Shown here: piece by piece, positions 49,198 through 59,911 of the stretch
How the letters are laid out: every line of letters begins with the position of its first letter
Position numbering within the stretch: position 1 is the stretch's first letter
Assembly (NCBI RefSeq): GCF_000015865.1
Contig: NC_009012.1
Coordinates: 3,031,081 to 3,095,080 of the forward strand
From: Acetivibrio thermocellus ATCC 27405
Lineage (GTDB): Bacteria; Bacillota; Clostridia; Acetivibrionales; Acetivibrionaceae
Length of the DNA: 64,000 bases
Reading direction: 5' to 3'
Program-made: the position numbers and the translations under genes
Notes under the pieces: model-generated
What the model saw: the letters and a program-made list of their open reading frames with translations, nothing else
What the model was told of the DNA's origin: nothing
The model's database searches: none

Positions 49198-50952
49198 ATG
49201 GAGGGTGCAAGGCTTTTTGACATTAAAACTTTCAAACAAATAACGGAACACAGTATATATATGGACGGTACAATTAAAGATAAGATAAAAAATAATTTGG
49301 AATCACTTCTTAACGTACGGATTATAGAAACAGACTTTGACTCCGGGGAAAATGAAAAAGTGGATGTTATCGCCTTAGGCAGTGATAACAATCCTTTGAT
49401 TGTGTTGTTTAAGACAGCACAAAACGAAAGTGTGGCGGCAAGAGCCGTGTTTTATCTTGACTGGCTTGTAAACAACAAAAATTTGTTTAACAAGCTCGTC
49501 CAAAAAACTTTCCCAGGTATGAATGTTGACGGCATAGACTGGCAAAAGGCAGGTGTCTGCTGTGTGGGAAGTGACTTTTCCAAGTATGACCGCTACATGC
49601 TGTCGCATGTCGGGCGCAATATTGAATTGATTCGATGTAAGAAATATGACAGGGATCTTATGGTTATTGAAACAGTTTACAAACCAACAGGCATAAGTTT
49701 TGGAAAGCCTGTGTCTTTATCTTTGACAGCCACTTCAAATGCTGAACAAAACAACAAAACAAAAAAATATATAAAGGTAAGTCAGACTCCAAGAATTGGT
49801 TATTGCCAGATAGAAGACGGAAAACATTATGTGGTGTTCCCCGGAAAGGAAAAGGGCGAGATACTTGACTTGCCTGTTTCCATATATCTTGCCCAAAACC
49901 AGTTTGTTCTGGTTGACGAATACAACCGGTTCCAGTATGCTTTCTCCTATTGGCTGAATGACAATGAAATCTTAAGTTCAAATATTGCAAGTTTTGCCGT
50001 GGTTGTGCTGAAAGATTCGGAGATTTTTATCGACAAAGGCGACAATGTATTGCTTAAGCTCAACAATATTCCCCCAAATGTTCAGCTTAGGGATAAAAGC
50101 ATTGTGTCTGTGGACAGTAACAACAACTTTTTAAGATTCTACAAGCCGGTAAAACACAACGCCGACAGCTTTATGATGTCGGCAAAAGCCAAGGGGCATA
50201 CTCTGGCCTTTGTGCTCAAAATTCTGGATAACGGGGTTTTGCTTCGGGATATTGAAACTGGCAGGGAATTTTTTAAAGAAATGGATACAGACGGCATAAC
50301 TTTTAAGGAGCAGCAAATCCTGTGTCTTCATGAAGGAAACGTGGTACATACTCTGACGTCGTGCAAATTTTACACTTTGTCTTCGTACTATGACAAGTTT
50401 GAATACGGCACAGTGGAAATAAAGGACGGACTCGCTTTTCTTAAAAAACTGTCCGGTGAGATTGTGATAATAAATGACGCGCCGGACTACTTAAAGCCCG
50501 GTCAGGTGGCCTATGTGGATGAGAATAACAATTTCTGCGGCATTGAAGATGACGGGGAAGCTCAGGAGACTGACACCGTAAAGAGAAATGTTTCCAATAT
50601 CAGCACTTTTAAGAGAGTAAGCAAGAAGGAAAGAATCGAGGTAACCAAGCAGGTTTTGATTCTCGGAAATAAAGCTTATGAAAATTCCTACAAATTGTGC
50701 CTTTTAAAATTCGGGTACAAGGCAGAAGTGCTGGAAGGATTCGAACCATGGGCAAAAATCAGTAATGTGCTTAGGGACACGGATGTGGTAGTGGTGGTAA
50801 CTTCGCATATATCCCATGACAACATGTGGAGAGTAAAAAAGGAAATAACGGATATTCCTGTTATCTATTCAGAATTTGACGGAGCAAACAGAATATTGGA
50901 GAAGGTGATTGCAGCGGAGAACAACTGGAAAGAAGTGCGTACGGCAAGGTAA
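49198..50952 (+). CDS. Fusion of a nuclease-like (DUF91/NucS-type) domain and a DUF2325 domain
   Basis: 584 residues, ATG after GGAAGGTG. Residues about 1-165 match PD-(D/E)xK-fold proteins of the NucS/DUF91 kind: VDVIALGSDNNPLIVLFK, AVFYLDWLVNNK and GRNIELIRCKKYDRDLMVIE. The Asp (56) and Lys (72) of the active-site pattern remain, but the Glu of E-x-K is Leu70, so catalysis is doubtful. Residues about 185-475 are beta-rich and unrecognised. Residues about 485-575 (QVLILGNKAYENSYK, DVVVVVTSHISHDNMWRVKK, IPVIYSEFDGANRILE) match DUF2325. No membrane segment. I know of no described protein with this combination. Confidence 0.7.
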   Translation: MEGARLFDIKTFKQITEHSIYMDGTIKDKIKNNLESLLNVRIIETDFDSGENEKVDVIALGSDNNPLIVLFKTAQNESVAARAVFYLDWLVNNKNLFNKLVQKTFPGMNVDGIDWQKAGVCCVGSDFSKYDRYMLSHVGRNIELIRCKKYDRDLMVIETVYKPTGISFGKPVSLSLTATSNAEQNNKTKKYIKVSQTPRIGYCQIEDGKHYVVFPGKEKGEILDLPVSIYLAQNQFVLVDEYNRFQYAFSYWLNDNEILSSNIASFAVVVLKDSEIFIDKGDNVLLKLNNIPPNVQLRDKSIVSVDSNNNFLRFYKPVKHNADSFMMSAKAKGHTLAFVLKILDNGVLLRDIETGREFFKEMDTDGITFKEQQILCLHEGNVVHTLTSCKFYTLSSYYDKFEYGTVEIKDGLAFLKKLSGEIVIINDAPDYLKPGQVAYVDENNNFCGIEDDGEAQETDTVKRNVSNISTFKRVSKKERIEVTKQVLILGNKAYENSYKLCLLKFGYKAEVLEGFEPWAKISNVLRDTDVVVVVTSHISHDNMWRVKKEITDIPVIYSEFDGANRILEKVIAAENNWKEVRTAR

Positions 50953-51128
50953 AAGCGCGCTTGCAATCAATGTTAAAGGTATACTTCGATATTAAAGGTA
51001 TGCTGTAATTAGCCGATAAATAATATGACATAAACCTGTTACGGGTCTAATTTGGCAGGAAATAACAGTGAATTCGTACTTGCAATGGAAGTTGTTTGTT
51101 ATTACAGGCTGTAGAGCGGGGGGTTCAT

Positions 51129-54100
51129 ATGAAACAATTTACAAGAGTTCTTGCCGTGGCGGTTACGGTATGCCTGCTTAATGTTATTTTGCCATTTTCG
51201 CAGCTTAATGTTTTTGCTGCTTCGATTCCGATAAATGTCTACGTTGATGATTTTTCGGACGGAGATTTGAAAATACGCTGGGACAGTGTCATGGGGGCAA
51301 AGTCGTTTCGTATAAGCTATCATACGCCTGAAGGACTATCTCAGAGTATAAGCAGCAATGACAGTGTAAATACATATACGATAACCGGTTTGGAAAGCGA
51401 TTTTATATATGACATCCGTGTGGAACTGTTTAACAACCTGGACGCTACCGGAAGTGTAATAGCGGAAGGTCTTTTGTTTTTCCTTCCGCGCATTACGTTT
51501 TTTGCGTCAAGAGTGGAACAGACCAGAACTGCCATTCCCGGAGGAGGCTATGAAATTGGTGACAAGCCGAGGCTGAATCTTAAGTGGAGGATGCCAAAGG
51601 TCTGGAATGGCAGCAGTGTTGTTGATGCCAGCACCTTAGGTGCGGTAAATTACATAAAAAACAGCCTGAACGGCTTGTACAACAATGGATTGGACATTAC
51701 GAGTCTGAACTTCAGAATAAACATTTCCACCAGTGCAGCTACTTTAAACAGTGGTTCTTCCCAGTCTGCATTAATAATTGAATATACCGGCTCGGGCTAT
51801 ACCGCCCATGTTTCAGGAGCTGAGGATGTGAAAGTTCCCGTTTTGGGTCCTGACGGAAACGGTTACCTGAGCTTTGACATAATAGGAAGAAAGGATGAAA
51901 ATACTCCAATTCCTCCTGCAGAGGCAAACGGTCTTCCCGACGGGGACATATTTCCCGGTACGGTTTATTATATGAATATTAAACCTGCTTTTTACAATGA
52001 TGCCGGGGAAACAAAATACGCCGTTACCGTGGGAAAACCTTCGGACATGAACGGAAGTATTCTCTCGGGAAGTCATCCCTACACTTATACTTCAATAAGG
52101 TTCCAATTGTCCCGCGATTCTTCAAACAATATTTACGTAAAGATATACAAGATAAACAAGGGAAGCCTTAACATGCCCAGGATGTTCTATGAAATTCAGT
52201 CCAGTGATGACCCGACAATACCGGGGGACTGGACGGTCAGGAAAACACTGGACGACAGCTTTTTCCCGCAAGGAGCCGACAACGCTCTGACTGTTATATC
52301 AGGTGTGGGTTTGAACAATATAATTTATTACAAAATAGTGGTAAAATCGGATGCGCCCACTGACAGGCTTGAGTCCGACAAACTTCCTTATTCCCTTGGA
52401 GAGGACACAAGCAAATGGGCCATTCCCAGCGGAATAACAATAGTTGACAGGGAGCTGGTGACCAGAAAAGTTACTGATGCCAACGGCAAAGAGGTGCTCC
52501 AGAAATCCAGCAACATTACTATTTCATGGGAGAAGCCGGCCAACTGGAACGAAATCAAGCAAAACACCGACCCTGACAAAGATATTGTTTTCCATATCCT
52601 GTTAAACACTAATTATGAGGAAATAACCACTCAGCCGTATCCGGAACTTAAGGATGAAGATGTTTCCTACGGATATTTTCCTCTGAAATACAGAAGAGTT
52701 ATATATTTTTCTTCAAAAGCCGTAAAAGAGGTTGGCAACCGCCTTGAGTATACGATAAAAGGATTTGAACTGTTCAAGGGTGAGTATTTTACTGGAAATT
52801 ATGTTGACGGAAATCCTGAAATTGTCTCGGAAAATATCGATAATCCTGAAGGATATCCGGATTTTCTGCTGCCCAACAAAGTTTATTACATGCAGATGTT
52901 CACAACGCTTGCCCCATACAGGCAGAATCCCGCCCCTGAGGAAATGTCCGACAAGTCTGTGATTGTAAGCTTTACGACCCGTGCAGCATTTGAAATGGAC
53001 GTTCCTCTTCCGAAAAATTTCAAGGTTGTAAAGAATGATGCTGATGTTACCATTGATGATGAGGATAAAATTGTTGTATCGAACAAAGTAGAGCTGGAAT
53101 TTGACAAGGTAAACATCAAATGGGAAAACTATGTTGCAGACCCGACGGTTTCAAAAGCCGTGTATTACGATTTGTATATGAGTACAAGGACCGACATAAA
53201 TTCTTTCACGCTTGTGGGAAGCACTGAAAATCCAAAAGGCGACGTGGTATTTGTCGGGGCAAATGACGACAGCAGCACGATAAGAGCGGTTATGGGAAAT
53301 TTCTCACCCGGAACGGATGCCTATACACTTTTCGGAGAAAAACTAAGACCAAATACCACATACTATTTTGTAATAAGGACAAGGCTGTCAATAAGCACGG
53401 AATCCGAGGACAAAATGTCAAAACCTTCGGCAATCCTTGCGGTGACCACGGTTCGGGGTATTATGGGAGAGCCGGATGAATCGGCAAAAAAACCTCTTGC
53501 ACCGACGGATTTTAATATTGCAAAGGATGAAAACGGAAATCCGTTGGTTGACAGCTTAAGCGTGGTATTTTCGTGGAACAGGGCGGAAAATGACGTTGTT
53601 TATGAAATAATATGCACATCAAGAAGGGTTGAGCCCAATGAGGGCGATTACGACGGTTCGGAGGACGCCATATTCCAAGGCTTTAATGCAACATTCGGAA
53701 ACGTAATATTGGATCCTTCGCTTTCTGAGCTTCCGCCAAACTTTGAGTACAATCCCGCGAGCAGAGAATGCAGGTTTACGGTGGATTCCTGGCTGTTTCC
53801 GAACAGGCTTTATTATTTCAGCATAAGGGCAGTAAAGAGAGATGACCCGACAAATTACAGCTTGTGGGTTTCAATACCGGTTACCACCATTATGATAGAA
53901 CAGCCGTCCATGCTTGAAGCAATCAAGGATGCCCAGCTGGGATTTTACTTTAGGGACGAGGACGCCCATGCAAGGACTGAGGATTACAAAATATATATAA
54001 AATCACAGGATGATTTGAGATACGGCCAGGTGGCAAGGCACAGGTATAATATAGTAAGAATTGGAACAACCAACTATGTAAGGCTTTCGAACCTTGAATT

Positions 54101-56015
54101 TGATACATACTACGATATAAGTGTGTATAAAGGCGACAACAGCGAGCCGATTTACTCAGCCGAATCTTTGAAAACAAGGGACGGAAGCCATGAACTGGAA
54201 GTAAGGTGGAGAGGTCTTCCGGGATACAAGTACGAGCTTGCGATAAAAACATGGACGGATGACGATTACATTGAGCTTTCAGATGAGGATTTGGAGGAAT
54301 ATATAAACTATGACGGAAAAATACTTCCTTACTACAGGGAGAAAGACAACAGGGCAAGCAGCCAGAACTTTGAGTATTTCTATGCGAGAATAAAAACCTA
54401 TCCTGTGAAAATGCAGGACGGAAGCATTAAGCATGTGGAGCTTAAATCCAATACAAAATATTATGTGAAGGTGCGCGCAGTAAGAGTTGACCCTGTGGAT
54501 TCCACCATTGTATCATACTCGAAGTATATAGGGCCTGTGGAAGTCAGGACGGAATTCAATCAGGCTGATTATGATGAAGAGGACAACAACAATAGAAAAG
54601 AAGCACAGTTTTTGGATAAAATCCGGGATTTTGAGAAGGCCCTGTACTGGAGAATTGATATAAGAAACGGAAATTACAACAAGCTTTTGTTAAAAGAAGA
54701 CCGAATGGTAAATGCAATTCAAAACAACGGACCGTATTCCTTTACGCTGGACATATCCGATATTACGCAAGGTGCGGGCACGGACGTAATATATATTCCG
54801 GCAAGTGTTATAGAGGCTCTGAAGACCGATAACACAAGTCTTGCAATAAGGACTTTGGGCGCCGAATACACTTTAAGACCAGACACCGTCGATACAAGCA
54901 GCAAGGAAGTTGTTGCCCTCCGGGAAAACCCGAATGTCAAGGGCATATACTACAAATTTACCATAAAGCGTTTGCAAAGATCATCCAGGAGTTTGCCGGA
55001 AGGTGCCGAAACTGCCTCTCAAATAAACAATGTCAGTCTGGAAGCTGTGGGGACGAGCTTTACCTATTCACAAATCAGGGATGAAATACACAACAGATTG
55101 TACAATAAAGAATCGGGGCTTGTCCAGGAAAAGCTGAACAAACTTTTGAGCAAGGATAACCAAAAAGGTAAGGCTACTGACATTGATGAAGCGATTTTGC
55201 AGCTTATAGGAGAGATTGAAGAGGAGCTTTCAATTTTCCTGAAAAACAGAATTGACAGCACAACCGGTTCATACTCCATAGTAGTGGGCACAAGAACAAT
55301 AAGGGACTTTGACAAGCCTATGGTGACAAGGCTGACTTTTGAGGATAAGGCCGGCCTGAAAGTTCCCGGTGTGTGCTATGAAGGGGAAGGAAAATGGAAG
55401 AAGGTGTTATCCAATACGGTTTATATTGCAAACACCGCATTGTTCAACACTGTAAAAACCGGTGAGTACGCTGTGCTTGTTTTTGCGGTATCCCCGACGG
55501 ATGTGCCGGATGACTATTCCTACTCTGACGATATAAAAACTCTTATGTCCAAATATGATTTAAAAGAGGTTTTCGGAAACCTGGAGTCTTTTTATCCGGA
55601 GGATAATGTTAAAGTAAAGGAAATAATTTTGCTGTACGAAAGGATTGCGAATAAAGAAGGAGCAAGTCACGGACTTACCATAAACCAGAAGGCTGAAAAA
55701 TACGGACTTAAAAGCCTTGTGGGTGTCGGCGGTGTTGCAAGGGATGTAACCAGACAGGAAGTGGCTTTTGTAATAATGAAAGTGTACTGCGAAAAAACCG
55801 GTGTGAATATCCAAAATCTGATGCCCAAAAGGTATGTCTATATAGGCGATGAAAAGGATATTGAGGCCAATTTCCTGAAATCCGTCCTGCTGGTACTGGA
55901 TTTGGAGGTAATGAGTGCCGGCGAAAATGGTAAATTTGAGCCTAAAAAGCCTGTCACCCGGGCGGAACTGGCAGCATCCATTGTGAAAATACTTAAGATT
56001 ACCAATCAGATATAA
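51129..56015 (+). CDS. Giant secreted fibronectin-III-like protein with degenerate SLH end
   Basis: 1628 residues. Signal peptide ending about residue 31 (VFAA). The body is a string of FnIII-like beta sandwiches, recognisable by repeated 'W-xx-x-A' starts and N/P-T-YY-F/I ends: FIYDIRVEL, VYYMNIKP, YYMQMFTT, TYYFVIRTRL, YYFSIRAVK, YYVKVRAVR. From about residue 1440 weak SLH-like segments follow (VTRQEVAFVIMKVY, FEPKKPVTRAELAASIVKIL). The ATG at 51129 follows GGGGGG. Probably anchored in the S-layer or wall. A paralogue follows after 6 bases. Confidence 0.75.
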   Translation: MKQFTRVLAVAVTVCLLNVILPFSQLNVFAASIPINVYVDDFSDGDLKIRWDSVMGAKSFRISYHTPEGLSQSISSNDSVNTYTITGLESDFIYDIRVELFNNLDATGSVIAEGLLFFLPRITFFASRVEQTRTAIPGGGYEIGDKPRLNLKWRMPKVWNGSSVVDASTLGAVNYIKNSLNGLYNNGLDITSLNFRINISTSAATLNSGSSQSALIIEYTGSGYTAHVSGAEDVKVPVLGPDGNGYLSFDIIGRKDENTPIPPAEANGLPDGDIFPGTVYYMNIKPAFYNDAGETKYAVTVGKPSDMNGSILSGSHPYTYTSIRFQLSRDSSNNIYVKIYKINKGSLNMPRMFYEIQSSDDPTIPGDWTVRKTLDDSFFPQGADNALTVISGVGLNNIIYYKIVVKSDAPTDRLESDKLPYSLGEDTSKWAIPSGITIVDRELVTRKVTDANGKEVLQKSSNITISWEKPANWNEIKQNTDPDKDIVFHILLNTNYEEITTQPYPELKDEDVSYGYFPLKYRRVIYFSSKAVKEVGNRLEYTIKGFELFKGEYFTGNYVDGNPEIVSENIDNPEGYPDFLLPNKVYYMQMFTTLAPYRQNPAPEEMSDKSVIVSFTTRAAFEMDVPLPKNFKVVKNDADVTIDDEDKIVVSNKVELEFDKVNIKWENYVADPTVSKAVYYDLYMSTRTDINSFTLVGSTENPKGDVVFVGANDDSSTIRAVMGNFSPGTDAYTLFGEKLRPNTTYYFVIRTRLSISTESEDKMSKPSAILAVTTVRGIMGEPDESAKKPLAPTDFNIAKDENGNPLVDSLSVVFSWNRAENDVVYEIICTSRRVEPNEGDYDGSEDAIFQGFNATFGNVILDPSLSELPPNFEYNPASRECRFTVDSWLFPNRLYYFSIRAVKRDDPTNYSLWVSIPVTTIMIEQPSMLEAIKDAQLGFYFRDEDAHARTEDYKIYIKSQDDLRYGQVARHRYNIVRIGTTNYVRLSNLEFDTYYDISVYKGDNSEPIYSAESLKTRDGSHELEVRWRGLPGYKYELAIKTWTDDDYIELSDEDLEEYINYDGKILPYYREKDNRASSQNFEYFYARIKTYPVKMQDGSIKHVELKSNTKYYVKVRAVRVDPVDSTIVSYSKYIGPVEVRTEFNQADYDEEDNNNRKEAQFLDKIRDFEKALYWRIDIRNGNYNKLLLKEDRMVNAIQNNGPYSFTLDISDITQGAGTDVIYIPASVIEALKTDNTSLAIRTLGAEYTLRPDTVDTSSKEVVALRENPNVKGIYYKFTIKRLQRSSRSLPEGAETASQINNVSLEAVGTSFTYSQIRDEIHNRLYNKESGLVQEKLNKLLSKDNQKGKATDIDEAILQLIGEIEEELSIFLKNRIDSTTGSYSIVVGTRTIRDFDKPMVTRLTFEDKAGLKVPGVCYEGEGKWKKVLSNTVYIANTALFNTVKTGEYAVLVFAVSPTDVPDDYSYSDDIKTLMSKYDLKEVFGNLESFYPEDNVKVKEIILLYERIANKEGASHGLTINQKAEKYGLKSLVGVGGVARDVTRQEVAFVIMKVYCEKTGVNIQNLMPKRYVYIGDEKDIEANFLKSVLLVLDLEVMSAGENGKFEPKKPVTRAELAASIVKILKITNQI

Positions 56016-56021
56016 GGGGAC

Positions 56022-59000
56022 ATGATGAAAATGAAAAGAGCGGGAAGAGTTGTCGGATTAATATTGGCAGTAAGTCTCGTTTTGCAATTTAATATAATAA
56101 ATACGGTTTGGGCTGTCGACCCGGAGCCTCAATCCCCACCGTCAAAGCTTAGGATTGAGCCGCAAAGTCCGGATGAGCCTGCCATTGGCTATAATGAATT
56201 TGACAAATATTATGTTGACCTGAAATGGGACGTAAGTTTTCCTTCCTTTGCGATTTCCAAATATCTTAACATCTACACGCAGGAAATCCCCAAGTCTTAC
56301 AGAATAGCAAAACCTCGCAGTGTGAAAGCAAAGGATGTTTCCGGAAATTCGAACTCATACCGCCTGAAGGAGCTCAATTCAGGTACAATTTACTATATTG
56401 ATGCGACTGCCTCTTACACGTATGTCGAGGACAGCAAGCTATACAGAAGTGCGGAATCGGCTGCTTCAAACAGGGTGAAGGTCTTGACCGAGATTGATAT
56501 CAGCGCATATGCAGTTTCCACAAACAAGATTAAAATAGAATGGGATGATGTGTGGAATACTGACGGAAGAATAGGTTACAAGCTTTATATTTCCGAAAAC
56601 GGCAGTTTTGCCAATACGCCGCCGATATACATAGGAAAAGACCAGATAGGCCCGGACAAGCCGGTAAAAGTTAATGAATCAACGGGAAAGCTGGAGTATA
56701 TTCATACCGCAAGAGACCCGGGAAGGGTTTATTATATCAGAATAGAACCGGACGTAAATGATGCGGAGCTTAAGAAAAACCAGTACAGCAAAACCGTTAT
56801 TGTGAGTAGTTACATTTTGGTCAGGACAACAAAAATAGCTTCAACGGAATCCGGGGTTATTTGGAAGCTGGAATGGAGTCCGGTTGTTACCAGCCTGAGT
56901 GACAGCAATGTAAAAGTCAGCTACCAGATTTACAGAGGTCAAATAGATTCCACCGATCTGGCCCAGTATATGGCCTCTGTGGACGGCACCGAGTTTTTTG
57001 TCACGCTTCCGCCCGGTGAGGTTGAACATTATTTTATAATAAGGGCTATTGTAACCAAAGACGGGCTTGACGTGTATGAGGGCATAAGGATAGAATCCGA
57101 ACGGATAATAGTAAGGGAGCATGAAACACCTTCTTATCCTGCGGCTCCCGTACTTGTGGACAAATTTGAAAAGTCTCCGGGAGAAACGATTATAAGCTAT
57201 GATGAGGAATTAAAACCCAATAGTGCAACAATTTTGTGGAAAGTTCCCACCCGCGGAGACGGGCAGATAGACACCGATATTATGTATGACATATGGCTTG
57301 TGGACGATCCGAACCTTATTGACAATCCGCCGGAGGGCAGAAAAATTGCTTCAAACATATCAATGGGAAGCAGCAACTATGTAATAAGCGGAGATACGGT
57401 TATAGGTTATAAATATGTTGTTTCAAATTTGACTCCCAATTCCACTTATTATTTTAAAATAGTGGCCAAAAAACAGTTTATTGAATATGTTGACGACATA
57501 CTTCAGAACGTGGAATATGTGTCCGACCCTGCTGTAAAAGTGATTATCACTCCGGCAGGAGAGCCGATAAACCAGCCCAATGTGCCGGCAAAGCCGCCGC
57601 TTAAAGTAAAAAAGGATTTAAACGGTCAGTACATGGTTACCGAAAGCACAGTGACCATACAGCTTAAAAACCTGTGGTATGAGATATTTAATTTTGAGGA
57701 AAACAAATGGGAATACATACGGACTGAGAAACTTCATTATGATGATGTGCCGCCCTTTGACCCGTTGACATCCGTTGTTGATGATGTTTATTACAGAAAA
57801 GTGACCTATGATTCCGGTGTAAGAATAAATGTCGGATGCGTTGAATATAGTGAAGGCATGTCATATGAAGAGCTTTACTATCTTCCCGCTGACAAAGTGG
57901 TAGATTTCCCTGTTGACCCGAATGATCCGTGGGAAAACCCGGATTTAAATCCTGACGGGAAGAAACACAATGTGGATATTACAATTACCGATCTTAAGCC
58001 CAATACGGTGTATGTCATATGGGTAAGGGCCGCAAGACCCAGTGCGGACCTTGTATCCGAACCGTCGGATCCGATAGTAATTACAACAAACCCTGTTATA
58101 GAACCTCCTTTGGAAAAGCCGGTAGTGCCTTCCTTCAACTATCATTCGGCGGGAGACACGTACATTGATTTGGGCTGGGAATTTACCCCGGGACATTATT
58201 ACTATTTAAAATACGGTCTTGAAGACAATATAAATACAGCAACGGGAAATATAAAAGTTACGCCGGAAGATTTGGAAAATTCCGTATATACCAGAATAAC
58301 GGACTTGACTCCCAATACCCTGTACTATTTCTGGATACAGGCGGAAGCCGTCGGCAAAAACGGAGAGACAATAAGGTCTGAGTGGAGTGATTCGTATCTC
58401 GTAAGGACCCTTGCATATATTCCGCCGGACACGCCAAAGGGATTCGGTATAAAAAACAGCATTGACGCAATTACAAAAAACACTATTACGTATGAGTGGA
58501 TGCAGGAAGAAAACCTCGAATATATCCTTGAGCTTGCCGACAACGTAGACTACGAGGATGCTGTGGAATACAAGGTTGGCATGGTCTCGGAATTTACTGT
58601 GGGAGGGCTTTTGTCAAACCACAGGTATTATGCAAGACTGTATTCCTATGACCCCGTGAAGAATTTGAGGTCCAATCCCACCCAAAGCGTGGTTGTGAGG
58701 ACTAAAAGAAGCAGTGATGACTATGATTCGGACGAGGATGTTGACAATGTCATAATCGGAGATTTTGTAAAAAAGGAAAAAACCGTTAAGGACGGTGTAT
58801 GGGAAGTCAGAATAGTCGGAGTTGATGCAGACAGATTTGTGGATTATGTAATTAGAGACAACAAGCTGGATATAACCGTAAAACTTGATGATCCGCCCCA
58901 GTCTTATAAAAAACTGAGAATACTGGTTTCCGACAAGGTGTTTAAATCTCTGACCGAGCTTTCGGAAAATCTTACTTTCAAAATGAAAGATTTTTCCCTT

Positions 59001-59861
59001 GTCATAAGACCTGGAACGATAACGACGGCAAACTTCAACCCTCTGGCAGGGAAGGCTTCGGGAGTGGATTATGAGATATGTATTACCCATCTTGGAACTT
59101 TCGGAACCAATGTAAAGAACATGATATTTAAAACCGAGACGATAAAAATAGAATTGGGCATAGTTGAAGGCGGTAATGTAACACCTGTAAATTCCGTCCT
59201 AAAACCGCTTAAAGTTCTTTCGGAATATGATGATACCGACAGATATACTCAAGGGAAAACATCCGGATTTTTATACGACAGTGAGATTGGAAAGTGGAAA
59301 AGGCTTAATACCGCTTATGACTTCAATTATGACAGAAATACAGGAACCCTGGCTTTTGAAACCGTTAAACTGGGCGCCACTGCGGTGGCGGAACTGGATA
59401 AAGACTTTTTTGACGACATATATTATCATCCTTATGAGACCAGCATAAATAATGTGGCATCTGTGCATGAACTAAAAAGCATTTCCACAAGGCTTTTTGA
59501 ACCGGACAACTACGCATCTTTGGGCGACACGGTAAAGTTTATGTTTGATGTGCTGGACTATGAGTATGGAAGTGATTTTATGAACAAGGCTTTGAAAGCC
59601 GGATTTATCACTTCCGCTGATATTAAGGCTTCAAACAGAAACTGCACCGCGGAAGATGCTTACAAGATGATAATCAGGCTGTTTGAGCTAAAAACCGGAA
59701 AACTTTTGGATGCGAAAACCAAGTCGAAGTTTATTGAAGAAAATGGATTTAAATTGGTAAGAGATGCCGGTAAAACAGTTATGGCAAATGAGCCGATAAA
59801 AAGACATGAGGTTCTTGTGCTCATTGAAAAATTGTTGGTATATATCGGAGAACTGGAATAA
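56022..59861 (+). CDS. Secreted fibronectin-III-like protein, paralogue with degenerate SLH end
   Basis: 1279 residues. Signal peptide to about residue 32 (NTVWA). FnIII-like modules with the same style of ends as the previous protein: IYYIDATASY, VYYIRIEPD, TYYFKIVAKK, VYVIWVRAARP, LYYFWIQAEAV, RYYARLYSYD. An acidic spacer (SSDDYDSDEDVD, about residue 900) precedes a different beta-rich domain, then a weak SLH-like C-terminus (TAEDAYKMIIRLFELKTG, IKRHEVLVLIEKLLVYI). Starts at 56022, 56025 and 56031 are all possible. Probably cotranscribed with both neighbours. Confidence 0.75.
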   Translation: MMKMKRAGRVVGLILAVSLVLQFNIINTVWAVDPEPQSPPSKLRIEPQSPDEPAIGYNEFDKYYVDLKWDVSFPSFAISKYLNIYTQEIPKSYRIAKPRSVKAKDVSGNSNSYRLKELNSGTIYYIDATASYTYVEDSKLYRSAESAASNRVKVLTEIDISAYAVSTNKIKIEWDDVWNTDGRIGYKLYISENGSFANTPPIYIGKDQIGPDKPVKVNESTGKLEYIHTARDPGRVYYIRIEPDVNDAELKKNQYSKTVIVSSYILVRTTKIASTESGVIWKLEWSPVVTSLSDSNVKVSYQIYRGQIDSTDLAQYMASVDGTEFFVTLPPGEVEHYFIIRAIVTKDGLDVYEGIRIESERIIVREHETPSYPAAPVLVDKFEKSPGETIISYDEELKPNSATILWKVPTRGDGQIDTDIMYDIWLVDDPNLIDNPPEGRKIASNISMGSSNYVISGDTVIGYKYVVSNLTPNSTYYFKIVAKKQFIEYVDDILQNVEYVSDPAVKVIITPAGEPINQPNVPAKPPLKVKKDLNGQYMVTESTVTIQLKNLWYEIFNFEENKWEYIRTEKLHYDDVPPFDPLTSVVDDVYYRKVTYDSGVRINVGCVEYSEGMSYEELYYLPADKVVDFPVDPNDPWENPDLNPDGKKHNVDITITDLKPNTVYVIWVRAARPSADLVSEPSDPIVITTNPVIEPPLEKPVVPSFNYHSAGDTYIDLGWEFTPGHYYYLKYGLEDNINTATGNIKVTPEDLENSVYTRITDLTPNTLYYFWIQAEAVGKNGETIRSEWSDSYLVRTLAYIPPDTPKGFGIKNSIDAITKNTITYEWMQEENLEYILELADNVDYEDAVEYKVGMVSEFTVGGLLSNHRYYARLYSYDPVKNLRSNPTQSVVVRTKRSSDDYDSDEDVDNVIIGDFVKKEKTVKDGVWEVRIVGVDADRFVDYVIRDNKLDITVKLDDPPQSYKKLRILVSDKVFKSLTELSENLTFKMKDFSLVIRPGTITTANFNPLAGKASGVDYEICITHLGTFGTNVKNMIFKTETIKIELGIVEGGNVTPVNSVLKPLKVLSEYDDTDRYTQGKTSGFLYDSEIGKWKRLNTAYDFNYDRNTGTLAFETVKLGATAVAELDKDFFDDIYYHPYETSINNVASVHELKSISTRLFEPDNYASLGDTVKFMFDVLDYEYGSDFMNKALKAGFITSADIKASNRNCTAEDAYKMIIRLFELKTGKLLDAKTKSKFIEENGFKLVRDAGKTVMANEPIKRHEVLVLIEKLLVYIGELE

Positions 59862-59911
59862 ATAACAAGGCTGATTTCTACTCAAAAAAAGAGGATTTGA
59901 GGTAAGAAATA

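Noticed and set aside
51129-59861. FnIII repeats as evidence for cellulosomal scaffoldin
   Set aside because: No cohesin or dockerin signature and no CBM were seen; the C-termini look SLH-like.
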